DNA of 64,000 bases from Archivesica marissinica (Eukaryota > Mollusca > Bivalvia > Venerida > Vesicomyidae). A model generated the notes under the pieces. It ran no database searches. It worked only from the letters and a program-made list of their open reading frames with translations, and was not told the origin of the DNA. The stretch lies in contig CM026402.1 in the NCBI GenBank assembly GCA_014843695.1, positions 14,861,374 through 14,925,373 of the forward strand. The letters run 5' to 3'. Position numbers and translations under genes: made by a program. This document shows positions 1 to 10,357 of the stretch, in pieces (position 1 is the stretch's first letter; each line of letters begins with the position of its first letter).

Positions 1-435
1 AGTTAAAGTTCCTGTATATGTAAGCTTAATACCAAGATATGTAAAGCTATCAACAATATCTATTTGTTTTCCATTGATACAAAAGATAACATTATGATTC
101 CGTTTACGTTTTTGAAATGTACAATTTTTTGTTTTATTTACATTTATAATTAAGGTCCATTTCACAGAATACTGGTAAATACTATCAATTTGAGATTGTA
201 AACTCCTGGCATCTGTGGTGAACAAAACAATATCGTCAGCAAATAATATCAAATACATGGATAATAAATCAAGATCTTTTTCAGTTAATGCTTTAACATC
301 CAGGTTTTCAACAATATCATTAATAAATATAATAAATAACAAAGGTGATGAGGGCTCACCTTGTTTTAGCCCAATTGTAACATCAAAGAAACCTGAACAT
401 TTCATACTATTAGACATTTTCACACAAGATTGAAC
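1..435 (-). mobile_element. Non-LTR retrotransposon reverse transcriptase fragment
   Basis: Read on the minus strand, this stretch translates to the middle of a LINE reverse transcriptase. Motifs in order are GLKQGEPSSPLLF (palm motif before the active site), FADDIVLFTTDA (the F/YxDD catalytic box) and FTYLGIKL (the thumb-side motif). The 5' part of the element is missing and the 3' part runs off the left edge. It lies just downstream of PEX7 exon 5, inside what should be the next PEX7 intron. It is similar in style to the fragment at 15560-17040 but is not the same copy. Confidence 0.8.
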
Positions 436-469
436 TCTGCTATAAATACATTTTGGCATATTAACCATT

Positions 470-645
470 TTACAATAACAATTATACACTGTACAATAAC
501 AATTATACACTGTACAATAACAATTATACACTGTACAATAACAAGTATACACTGTACAATAACAATTATACACTGTACAATAACAATTATACACTGTACA
601 ATAACAATTATACACTGTACAATAACAATTATACACTGTACAATA
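470..645. repeat. 21-bp minisatellite abutting the PEX7 exon 5 donor
   Basis: About eight near-identical 21-bp units with core CACTGTACAATAACAATTAT. On the PEX7 sense (minus) strand the first unit begins at the donor itself: the exon ends ...ATCAG and the intron starts GTATTGTACAGTG, while every later unit reads GTTATTGTACAGTG. The array therefore appears to be copied out of the intron start. Confidence 0.9.
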
Positions 646-646
646 C

Positions 647-755
647 CTGATGCGGAGGCAAAGATGCCGGGTATACGAGGGGACCAAACAACAGTGTAAA
701 CAATCCCTTCATGACCCGTGTATGTACTCAGTGACCTTGGACTTTCTATGTTCCA
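647..755 (-). CDS. PEX7: PEX7 exon 5
   Basis: 109 nt, entered in phase 0 and left in phase 1. The acceptor is TAATTTCAG and the donor is CAG|GTATTG. It encodes a WD40 segment containing [14 protein letters not shown] and FASASG, matching the human stretch that follows the second WD repeat. The donor is the first base pair of a 21-bp minisatellite. Confidence 0.88.
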
Positions 756-3700
756 CTGAAATTAGAAGAGATGTTTGGAAAACAGAGTATGCCTCCTTTG
801 CTAAGTTACTTCAAAACAGAGCTATTAAATTTAAAAGATATGGAGCAGACACAAAAATAATACACCCATTTCTGACCTTTGCCGAGTAAGTGTGAACAGG
901 ACCTTCAAGGTATGGACCTCGGTCACAGGGGTGACACGTTCACTCAATATACTGAATACATGTGAAAAGGTATTGCAATCAGTTTCAAATATATTGAGCG
1001 GACACAAATAATTTCGTCCGCCTCCGTGGTCGAGTGGTTAAGGTCGCTGACTTGCATACCACTGTAACCTATCATCACTGATGGTCACAGGTTAGAGCCC
1101 AAGCTCAGGCCGTGTCTCATTTGTATGAAAAAGTTGGCAGTTTCTTACGGAGGTTGGTGCACCAAAGTACTGGTTAACCGCTGGAGCCTGCCCATGAAAG
1201 GTGTTGTTAGGTAAACTGCCCGCCGGCGATATAGCCCAAAATGGGGCTGATGCAGGAGTAAAACCCGAAATATAACAGAACATATAACAAATCATTTCTG
1301 AGCTTTCACGGCTAAATGAGGCCATGCCCGAGCACACACAGACTCGGGTATTGTGCATGACACATGATTGTTGACAGACAATGGACGACAGACTTGTGAT
1401 GAGCCTCTTTAAACAAAAGCTCAAATGTATGGCTCTTTCTGTTTGCATATTGTGTACATTTTACAACTTGAAGAAGAAATGTTACCAGTTTAATGAGCTT
1501 ATCCCATGATGCACTAACGATCAAGTTCTCATCTCTAGTCTGACTCCAGTGCACAGAACTCACCTGTAATATACATCACTGTAATAAACCTCTATTTATC
1601 ATGCAGTTACAGAACTCACCTGTAATATACATCACTGTAATATACCTCTATCATGCAGTTACAGAACTCACCTGTAATATACATCACTGTAATATACATC
1701 ACTATAATATACATCACTGTAATAAACCTCTATCTATCATGCAGTTACAGAACTCACCTGTAATATACATCACTGTAATATACCTCTATCTATCATGCAG
1801 TTACAGAACTCACCTGTAATATACATCACTGTAATATACCTCACTGTAATATACATCACTGTAATATACCTCACTATAATATACCTCACTGTAATATACC
1901 TCACTGTAATATACCTCACTGTAATATACATCACTGTAATATACCTCACTGTAATATGCATCACTGTAATATACCTCACTGTAATATACCTCTATCTATC
2001 ATGCAGTTACAGAACTCACCTGTAATATACATCACTGTAATAAACATCACTGTAATATACCTCACTGTAATATACATCACTGTAATAAACATCACTGTAA
2101 TATACCTCACTGTAATATACCTCACTGTAATATACCTCTATCTATCATGCAGTTACAGAACTCACCTGTAATATACATCACTATACTATACCTCTATCTA
2201 CCATGCAGTTACAGAACTCACCTGTAATATACATCACTATAATATACATCACTGTAATATACCTATATATATCATGCAGTTACAGAACTCACCTGTAATA
2301 TACATCACTGTAATATACCTCTATCTATCATGCAGTTACAGAACTCACCTGTAATATACATCACTGTAATATACCTCTATCATGCAGTTACAGAACTCAC
2401 CTGTAATATACATCACTGTAATAAACCTCTATCTATCATGCAGTTACAGAACTCACCTGTAATATACATCACTGTAATATACCTCTATCTATCATGCAGT
2501 TACAGAACTCACCTGTAATATACATCACTATAATATACATCACTGTAATAAACCTCTATCTATCATGCAGTTACAGAACTCACCTGTAATATACATCACT
2601 GTAATATACCTATATCTATCATGAGGTTAGCAATTACTTGACCAGCTGCTGGCTGTATTTGATATTAAGGTGATGATGATGATGATCACTTAATTACTAG
2701 CACCAGGTTATTGAAAATGGCAGCATGTTACTTTTGTAGGACATAGTTGAAATACAGAAACACCTGTCTCATAGTTCATGGCTGAGGTGCACACAACAGA
2801 CAAGCCTGACAGAGATTGTATGTACTGCCTGCCCACATGTCATATAAAACACAAATAATAAAACATATAGAAGAAACAGATGTAATTGTATGTGTGTATG
2901 AATTCATACAGAAGAAACAGATGTAATTGTATGTGTGTATGAATTCATACAGAAGAAACAGATGTAATTGTATGTGTGTATGAATTCATACAGAAGAAAC
3001 AGATGTAATTGTATGTGTGTATGAACACATACAGAAGAAACAGATGTAATTGTATGTGTGTATGAATTCATGCAGAAGAAACAGATGTAATTGTATGTAT
3101 GTATGAATACATACAGAAGAAACAGATGTAATTGTATGTGTGTATGAATTCATGCAGAAGAAACAGATGTAATTGTATGTATGTATGAATACATACAGAA
3201 GAAACAGATGTAATTGTATGTATGTATGAATACATACAGAAGAAACAGATGTAATTGTATGTATGTATGAACACATACAGAAGAAACAGATGTAATTGTA
3301 CGTATGTATGAATACATACAGAAGAAACAGATGTAATTGTATGTGTGTATGAACACATACAGAAGAAACAGATGTAATTGTATGTGTGTATGAATTCATA
3401 CAGAAGAAACAGATGTAATTGTATGTGTGTATGAATACATACAGAAGAAACAGATGTAATTGTATGTATGTATGAATACATACAGAAGAAACAGATGTAA
3501 TTGTATGTATGTATGAACACATACAGAAGAAACAGATGTAATTGTACGTATGTATGAATACATACAGAAGAAACAGATGTAATTGTATGTGTGTATGAAC
3601 ACATACAGAAGAAACAGATGTAATTGTATGTGTGTATGAATTCATACAGAAGAAACAGATGTAATTGTATGTGTGTATGAATACATACAGAAGAAACAGA

Positions 3701-6700
3701 TGTAATTGTATGTATGTATGAATACATACAGAAGAAACAGATGTAATTGTATGTATGTATGAATTCATACAGAAGAAACAGATGTAATTGTATGTGTGTA
3801 TGAACACATACAGAAGAAACAGATGTAATTGTATGTGTGTATGAATTCATGCAGAAGAAACAGATGTAATTGTATGTATGTATGAATACATACAGAAGAA
3901 ACAGATGTAATTGTATGTATGTATGAATACATACAGAAGAAACAGATGTAATTGTATGTATGTATGAATACATACAGAAGAAACAGATGTAATTGTATGT
4001 ATGTATGAACACATACAGAAGAAACAGATGTAATTGTATGTGTGTATGAATTCATACAGAAGAAACAGATGTAATTGTATGTGTGTATGAATTCATGCAG
4101 AAGAAACAGATGTAATTGTATGTGTGTATGAATACATACAGAAGAAACAGATGTAATTGTATGTATGTATGAATACATACAGAAGAAACAGATGTAATTG
4201 TATGTATGTATGAATACATACAGAAGAAACAGATGTAATTGTATGTATGTATGAACACATACAGAAGAAACAGATGTAATTGTATGTGTGTATGAATTCA
4301 TACAGAAGAAACAGATGTAATTGTATGTGTGTATGAATTCATGCAGAAGAAACAGATGTAATTGTATGTGTGTATGAATACATACAGAAGAAACAGATGT
4401 AATTGTATGTATGTATGAATACATACAGAAGAAACAGATGTAATTGTATGTATGTATGAACACATACAGAAGAAACAGATGTAATTGTATGTGTGTATGA
4501 ATTCATACAGAAGAAACAGATGTAATTGTATGTGTGTATGAATTCATGCAGAAGAAACAGATGTAATTGTATGTGTGTATGAACACATCGGTGGACGGGG
4601 CAACCATGTATCCCCCATTACCATTCTTTTAATTACAGGGTGCACAAAAACTTCTACCTGTGTTGAAACAGATGACAGAGCCCAGGGCGCCTCCCTAGCG
4701 CTCGAGCCAGAAACTATTCAGGAGTTCATCAAACAGTAAGAAGTATTCAAATGAGATGTTGGCAGAGAGCATACATGTAAACTGAGGTAGACAAACGAGA
4801 TAACTCACCTCCTTTGTGTGCTCTTTAAAGGCTCTTAGTGGACCCTGCAATAGAATGTATGACACCTGTTAATATTGTCATCATATATGGAGCGCTGGAA
4901 CATCTCCGGTGCAGACACCATGTACCAGGGTGTGCAGTTATAGGGGTATATCTAGGCTTGTCACATTCTGTGGATCAAGTGGGTTTTATGTATTGTACTC
5001 TATATTCTCAATATACATGTATAGTTTTGTACAGTGGAACCTCCCAAAACCGGACGTTTTTGAAAGTCGCGAATTGTTTCTTCTTTATTTCTTACATAAA
5101 ATCACTCTGAAAACCTCTCAACTCCGGAAACCGGAAGAAAAATTTGCATAATTTGGGTACAGTTTGATGTAATTTCACCTCCAAAAACCGGAACAACTTT
5201 TAGGTGACATAGGTCTTCATCAATAAACTAAAAAGTGTTGAATTTGTTTGTGTATTCCGTCTCGTTTGCGCGTTTGATCTATGAATATTGATAATCGCGC
5301 AAGATTATAAGATGTCAGGCTGATTGATGACTACTGCAATTAGCACTCATGTATAGTTAATTTGTCGGCTAACTGGGGGATTATACTCACGTGTAGATTA
5401 CTATACTATAGGCAATTATAAAACTTGTTTGATAACGAATAAAGGATTTTGTGAATCTCGTAATTTATTGTTTGATGCAACCGTTTGATCACCTGTGAAA
5501 GCACAATATAATCCAGTCACACAAGATAATTATGATTTTCGCAACTTTTGACAATTTGTTTTACAAAATAATATTCAAAGAACTGTTTTTCCAAAATATT
5601 TCTGCAATAATACAGTATAAACTATAAAGGCATATGTACTTTATAAAGGTTATATGCAGTTTTGAAAACACATCAATAAAAAACCTCTGAAAACCGGAAA
5701 CCTCTGTAAACCGGACTTTTGATCCAGTCCCGAAGATGTCCGGTTTAGAGAGGTTCCACTGTATACACCTTATAATTTTTAATTTCGTTGACGCTTGAAA
5801 GTTTACAAAATGTAAATAGAACAATGATATAATTCAGAAAAATACTGCTGAGATTCCTGAGATTGGTTGTATTGCATGTTAGTACAGCATAGCCAGCAGG
5901 CATACCACATGGCAGGCATACCACACGGCAGGCATACCACACAGCAGGCATACCACACAGCAGTCATACCACACAGCAGTCATACCACACAGTGGGCATA
6001 CCACACAGCAGTCATACCACACAGCAGGCATACCACACAGCAGGCATACCACACAGCATGCATACCACACAGCAGGCATACCACACAGCAGTCATACCAC
6101 ACAGCAGGCATACCACACAGCAGGCATACCACACAGCAGGCATACCACACAGCGGGCATACCACACAGCATGCATACCACACTGCAGGCATACCACACAG
6201 CAGTCATACCACACAGCGGGCATACCACACAGCAGTCATACCACATGGCAGGCATACCACACAGCAGTCATACCACACAGCAGTCATACCACACAGCAGG
6301 CATACCACACAGCAGTCATACCACACAGCAGTCATACCACACAGCAGTCATACTACATGGCAGTTATACCACATGGCAGGCAAACCACACAGCAGTCATA
6401 CCACACAGCGGGCATACCACATGGCAGGCATACCACACAGCAGTCATACCACACAGCAGTCATACCACACAGCAGGCATACCACACAGCAGTCATACCAC
6501 ACAGCAGTCATACCACACAGCAGTCATACTACATGGCAGTCATACCACATGGCAGGCAAACCACACGGCAGTCATACCACACAGCAGTCATACCACACAG
6601 CAGTCATACTACATGGCAGTAATACCACATGGCAGGCAAACCACACGACAGGCAAACCACACGACAGGCAAACCACATGCTAGAAATTGCAGTCACATTA

Positions 6701-8183
6701 CTCTTCATAGATGTGCTAATGCACAATAAAACGAAGTCATCCAAATAATTAATCCAGCACATGTCAGCCCACCCAAGCTTACCCAGTGCAGCTCAGCCCA
6801 GCTCATGCTAGTCCACCAAACTGACCCAGTGCAGTTCAGTCCAGCACATGCTAGTCCACCCAAGCTTACCCAGTGCAGCTCATTCCAGCACATGCTAGTC
6901 CACCCAAGCTTACCCAGTGCAGCTCAGTCCAACACATGCTAGTCCACCCAAGCTGATCCAGTGCAGCTCATGCTAGTCCACCCAAGCTTACCCAGTGCAG
7001 CTCAGTCCAACACATGCTAGTCCACCCAAGCTGATCCAGTCCAGCACATGCTAGTCCACCCAAGCTTACCCAGTGCAGCTCAGTCCAGCACATGCTAGTC
7101 CACCAAAGCTGACCCAGTGCAGCTCATGCTAGTCCACCCAAGCTTATCCAGTGCAGCTCAGTCCAGCACATGCTAGTCCACCCAAGCTTACCCAGTGCAG
7201 CTCAGTCCAGCCTGTGCTAGTCCACCAAAGCTGACCCAGTGCAGCTCAGTCCAGCTCATGCTAGTCCACCCAAGCTTACCCAGTGCAGCTCAGTCCAGCA
7301 CATGCTAGTCCACCCAAGCTTACCCAGTGCAGCTCAGTCCAGCACATGCTAGTCCACCCAAGCTTACCCAGTGCAGCTCAGTCCAGCACATGCTAGTCTA
7401 CAGTAATATGCCCAGTGTTTAGACCAGAGCAGTCAAAGCTGGCACAGCATGGTCCAGTCCAAACAAAGAGTCCCATTCAGTGAAATATACTGGTGTATTT
7501 GTTTAAACCCTGCAATGGATACTTTAACTGTTTAATAAATAAGCATGCAATACCTTTGGATTGTTAGTATCAAATAAGAGTAAGGATCCGTCTCCTGCAC
7601 CGGCAATCACGACATTTTCATTGTTTTCAGCCCATGTTACATCAAATAGTCCATCATTCCATTCATAAACACGTATTGGCTGAATGCCATCAGGCTTTAC
7701 ATCTAGTATGAACAAAGTTCCACATCCTGAAACAAATAACACACTATTACATGTATAGCTATTGTTGAATGAACTACTTGTCATGTGCCCTGCCCTGCCC
7801 GTCCCACCCCGTCTGTCTGTCTGTCTGTCTGTCACTGCATGCTACAAAATTAGTGAATGGAAATATTTTCATAATAAACATTTGACATAAATCATCTTAA
7901 AATTTAATTTAATTCAGTTTAATTATACTTAAAAGAACACTATGACGCAATCCACACATTTACAGTCAGTGTAGCTTCTTAACACTAGATGGGGCGTTTC
8001 GTTTGGATTATCTCATTGATTACCTCCGTATCCCATTCTATCCGATTACTGTTCATTTTAATGTTGAAAATTACCTGCAATTCCATAGTATTGCGATGCG
8101 CTGCAAGCAAGCCGTGTGGGGATATATGGAGAAAATTGTATAGAATATCCATGTCTATCTTTCGTTCTGAATGACAGTGTCAT
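647..8183 (-). CDS. PEX7: PEX7, peroxisomal PTS2 receptor (5' part, five exons)
   Basis: PEX7 is a cytosolic WD40 beta-propeller that binds proteins carrying the N-terminal PTS2 signal and delivers them to the peroxisomal docking complex. Exons in transcript order: 8183-8075, 7726-7554, 4844-4809, 1563-1486, 755-647. Together they give 505 coding nt, about 168 residues (the full human protein is about 323). Similarity to human PEX7 is clear in every exon: [30 protein letters not shown], the microexon [28 protein letters not shown], and [17 protein letters not shown]. Phases are 1, 0, 0, 0, 1 and all junctions are GT-AG. The start is the first ATG in frame. Its introns are filled with minisatellites, and a 730-bp nonautonomous transposon sits in the intron between exons 3 and 4. 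Remaining exons lie left of the window; the adjacent sequence is a LINE fragment. Confidence 0.9.
756..1017. other. PEX7 intron 4, unique part
   Basis: No feature recognised between the exon 5 acceptor and the SINE at 1018. Confidence 0.6.
1018..1285 (+). mobile_element. tRNA-headed SINE, family B
   Basis: The head reads CCTCCGTGGTCGAGTGGTTA (class II tRNA A-box style) with a B-box-like segment GGTTAGAGCCC, followed by a non-tRNA body (GGCCGTGTCTCATTTGTATG, later CTGCCCGCCGGCGATATAGC). A second copy at 57822-58040 shares almost the whole body, which defines the family. It sits in PEX7 intron 4, antisense to the gene. Confidence 0.8.
1486..1563 (-). CDS. PEX7: PEX7 exon 4
   Basis: 78 nt, 26 codons, phase 0 on both sides. 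It encodes [19 protein letters not shown] followed by WDKLIKL, the end of a WD40 repeat. The acceptor is ATTACAG|GTGAGTTCTGT. The first 11 exon bases and the acceptor are copied again and again in the adjacent array at 1553-2630. The donor is CTG|GTAACA. Confidence 0.9.
1553..2630. repeat. Compound minisatellite containing copies of the PEX7 exon 4 acceptor
   Basis: Units of about 50-60 bp begin with ACAGAACTCACCTGTAATAT and contain a variable number of 15-bp subunits (ATACATCACTGTAAT, ATACCTCACTGTAAT). Read on the minus strand, each large unit includes TATTACAG|GTGAGTTCTGT, the same as the real exon 4 boundary. About 14 such junction copies are present. CAGGTGAGT is at the same time a perfect donor consensus. 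Confidence 0.92.
2631..2869. other. Unique intron sequence between two arrays
   Basis: PEX7 intron 3. Nothing recognised apart from a short GATGAT run near 2671-2685. Confidence 0.5.
2870..4587. repeat. 41-bp minisatellite, about 42 units
   Basis: Core AGAAACAGATGTAATTGTAT followed by a variable TGTGTGTATGAATTCATACAG segment in which GAATTC alternates with GAATAC and GAACAC. The unit is not a multiple of three, yet the minus strand is stop-free in all frames, so it produces spurious frames of up to about 310 codons. It lies in PEX7 intron 3. Confidence 0.95.
4809..4844 (-). CDS. PEX7: PEX7 exon 3 (36-nt microexon)
   Basis: Exactly 12 codons, [12 protein letters not shown], aligning without gap to human GPLQVYKEHAQE between the exon 2 and exon 4 segments. 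The acceptor is CTATTGCAG and the donor is GAG|GTGAGT. Both phases are 0, so skipping would leave the frame intact. It is isolated in a large repeat-filled intron. Confidence 0.85.
5032..5761. mobile_element. 730-bp TA-flanked nonautonomous DNA transposon
   Basis: The left end CAGTGGAACCTCCCAAAACC and the right end (read inward, CAGTGGAACCTCTCTAAACC) form imperfect terminal inverted repeats of about 23 bp. Both ends are flanked by TA (5030-5031 and 5762-5763). No transposase frame is visible inside. The internal sequence carries further CCTCT...AAACCGGA half-repeats near both ends. The end sequence and TA target site resemble pogo/Tigger-type elements; that family placement is inference. Confidence 0.8.
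5893..6685. repeat. 16-bp minisatellite, about 49 units
   Basis: Core CATACCACACAGCAGG, with variants ending CAGT and a TGG-for-ACA change. The unit length is not a multiple of three, so all frames read similar His/Thr/Gln-rich or Cys/Val/Trp-rich peptides with few stops. These are not genes. It lies in the PEX7 intron between exons 2 and 3. Confidence 0.95.
6755..7400. repeat. Minisatellite of about 43 bp, irregular units
   Basis: Shared segments CATGCTAGTCCACCCAAGCT and ACCCAGTGCAGCTCAGTCCA recur about 15 times with partial deletions between them. PEX7 intron between exons 2 and 3. Confidence 0.9.
7554..7726 (-). CDS. PEX7: PEX7 exon 2
   Basis: 173 nt, entered in phase 1 and left in phase 0. 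It encodes [24 protein letters not shown] and [14 protein letters not shown], the end of propeller strand one plus the first full WD40 repeat. [10 protein letters not shown] is identical to human PEX7. The acceptor is GTTTCAG and the donor is AAG|GTATTG. Confidence 0.92.
7727..8074. other. PEX7 intron 1
   Basis: Contains a (GTCT)n microsatellite at 7811-7833. No other feature recognised. Confidence 0.6.
8075..8183 (-). CDS. PEX7: PEX7 exon 1 (start codon)
   Basis: 109 nt from the ATG at 8183 to the donor GCAG|GTAATT. It encodes [16 protein letters not shown] then [20 protein letters not shown], matching human PEX7 residues beginning near [20 protein letters not shown]. The start lacks the short N-terminal extension seen in human. 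The codon split over the junction is Gly. Confidence 0.88.
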
Positions 8184-9126
8184 TGTTTCAAGAAAATGTC
8201 ATTTTGTTAATAAGTAAACATGACATTTGGCCCTGATAAAGGCGATAGTCGTAAAATTGTACTTAGTCTGATTGAGAATAAAACAAAATAGTTAGTTATT
8301 TTAATTAATCGAATCAATGGAATCTATCACCAGGGGTCTGTGCTATGCACTGCACCAGTTCCGCTCGTCAACAATTCTGAACACATAACGAACTGTCCAT
8401 AAGGAGAAGTGTAATTAGTTAAAGGCGCATGATCACTGTGTATATCCTCACATCCAGTGTATATAAATCTCGGTCATTTAAGGAAATAATGAACTCAATG
8501 GTACGTTAAGTCATTCGCTGTCGGGTCAGTAGGGTCTAAATCTATAACCCCATTCACCCACTTTTTTTTTTCAAGCCTATATCAAGCGAATTAGAACATT
8601 ATACGTGTGCGCAACGATTCTTCTAGGAACCACTACTACGTGTGCTGTCGGTGAACGGTTCTCCAGACATTGGAGGAATATACATACAAGATACAAGATA
8701 CAGGTAGCAAAACATCAATTTCAAGACATCAGCACTCAATACTGAGTATGACAGGGCGGCGCTTGTCAGGGATAGTTGTTAAAAATATAATTAATTGAGA
8801 CAGAGAGTGTTAAAAATAACTACATACTAAGGTCAAAAACAGTCATTAGTGTTACAGGAGTGGTTCAGTGACCAGCCGCTCAGGAAATATGGTTTAAAAG
8901 CTGGGGCTGGACTGTACATAGTAGTTGTATGCGACGATATTCAAGTGTTTGCAAGCTCAGAGAATTGATCATGTTTTAGTTTTAATCATTGCAAATATAG
9001 CGTGCATCAGATCTTCTCTTTTTTTACGTTTATTTATCGTCGCTATTGGTTGTCCATAGCGATGCCTCCTGAAGAGATTAGTCATTTTAGAGTTTTGGAG
9101 GATAGTGCAATGACACAAACAGAGAC
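8184..9126. promoter_or_regulatory. PEX7-NPAT intergenic region, PEX7-proximal part
   Basis: This side of the head-to-head spacer should hold the PEX7 promoter and 5' UTR, but no CpG island, TATA box at a convincing distance or other defined element could be identified. A TATATAAAT near 8459-8467 has no clear link to a start. Sequence around 9059-9130 (GATGCCTCCTGAAGA...GAGACCCAT) recurs inside the LINE at 49786-49860, so part of this spacer is repeat-derived. Confidence 0.4.
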
Positions 9127-9567
9127 CCATCTATCTATCTATCTTCCTTTAATGTCGAACACCTCGCGGGGACGTAGACTTGTTGCCCGTCAAAATCCGC
9201 AAAGAAGTTAAAAAAGTATGAGTAGTTAAAAGCATAATTTAAGAAAGTAATAAAAAATAAGTGGTACAAGTTTAAAAGCAGCTGCGCAGAACAACTAGGG
9301 ACTGGCATGATCAATATGGCAAACTGCCGTATTGAACTGCTCTATGGTAGGGAGATGAACAATGTCAGGAGGGAGATGGTTCCAATGGTAGATTGTTCTT
9401 GGAAAAGAGGAGAACTTGTTGTAATCTGTCGTTGCTGTAATTAACCTATAGCTTAAGGTATGGCAATGGTGAGCAGGACGGGAGAGGGGAACTAGGTGGT
9501 TTTCCAGGCCCATCCGTCGTATCTTGGAATGTTGGGAATAATATGTACATGTAGATGCAGATATCAC
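9127..9567 (-). mobile_element. LINE 3' end with GATA tail
   Basis: The minus-strand frame ends TIYHWNHLPPDIVHLPTIEQ plus a short tail and a stop near 9296. This is the typical C-terminus of CR1/Jockey-type reverse transcriptases (WNxLPxxxVxxPTxxxF). A 3' UTR follows and ends in (GATA)n at about 9127-9144. The same 3' UTR end (CGCGGGGACGTAGACTT region and GATA tail) reappears at 55484 and 61243. Confidence 0.75.
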
Positions 9568-10308
9568 AGCAACTCATTTCATTTCATCCCTTTTACAACT
9601 TTTTGTTCCAATTCATAATTCATCACCAATAAGTGTGCACATGATGACTTATTATGACGTATACCTTATTGTCCCTCATACGTTCATAACACAAGCATGC
9701 ACAACGTGTAGACCACTCGGCGCATTTAAGACAATGCCTCTCTAATCATCAATGCAAACATTTTTCTTTCTTCCCCCCCCCCCCGAGTTTATGAAGGTCT
9801 GCCCGCCCGGAGGCACTGTAAGTGAGCGTACACAGTATGCTCACCTGTTGAGGCTTGACCCCGACGTGTATCCCTCACGTCTTAAAGATATATTTTGTAA
9901 TACCAAAGGGATAACTTTTCATAAAAACAGCTGATTTTGGCACTGTGTATTTAATGCCTAAAGTTTGTATAATTTAATCTCAAAGTATGACGGTTGCACT
10001 GATGGTTAATGAAACCAGTGTAATGTGCTTCCGTTGGTCCTACTCTTGTTTCTTTATGTTTATAGACGTGTATCCTGGGTTTCGACTGCATTATTGTGTT
10101 CTGTAGTCCGGGATCGATTCACTTGTGTTAATGCAAACAATTATATTTATTTAATTATATAGCCGGGCGAACATATTCTACATATATTTCGTAACTCTGT
10201 CAATCAAACCTTTTTGTTTACCGTAAAATGTCACATTGCCCGCCATTTCACCCAGTTATGAAGTTTGATTGTTAATGTTTATGATGGATTTATGAAGATC
10301 CGAATTCG
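9568..10308. promoter_or_regulatory. NPAT upstream region
   Basis: Immediate 5' flank of the NPAT start, expected to carry its promoter and 5' UTR. Contains a C-run at 9775-9783. No TATA box or other defined motif is evident. An in-frame TGA at 10282-10284 lies upstream of the start ATG. Confidence 0.4.
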
Positions 10309-10357
10309 ATGATGTTGAAGCATTTCATACCGTCAGATGTAGCAAGACTAGTACTTG
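10309..10357 (+). CDS. NPAT: NPAT exon 1
   Basis: 49 nt, 16 codons plus one base. Encodes MMLKHFIPSDVARLVL and the first base of Gly17. The start is a double ATG (10309 and 10312); the second has A at -3 and fits human NPAT length better. The donor is CTTG|GTATTT. Confidence 0.85.

Noticed and set aside
2986..4463. Open frames of up to about 310 codons on the minus strand
   Set aside because: They are translations of the 41-bp minisatellite, open in all three minus frames with cyclic peptides, and have no start context or flanking exon signal.
5867..6729. His/Thr/Gln-rich frames of about 250 codons
   Set aside because: 16-bp minisatellite read in several frames. Equivalent peptides appear in every frame.
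8459..8467. TATATAAAT as a TATA box
   Set aside because: About 280 bp from the PEX7 start and 1.85 kb from NPAT, on the plus strand. No matching gene start.
9796..9830. GAGGCACTGTAAGTGAG-like motif shared with 63360-63380 as a small RNA gene
   Set aside because: Only about 20 bp are alike, with no fold or promoter box. Probably a fragment of a dispersed repeat.
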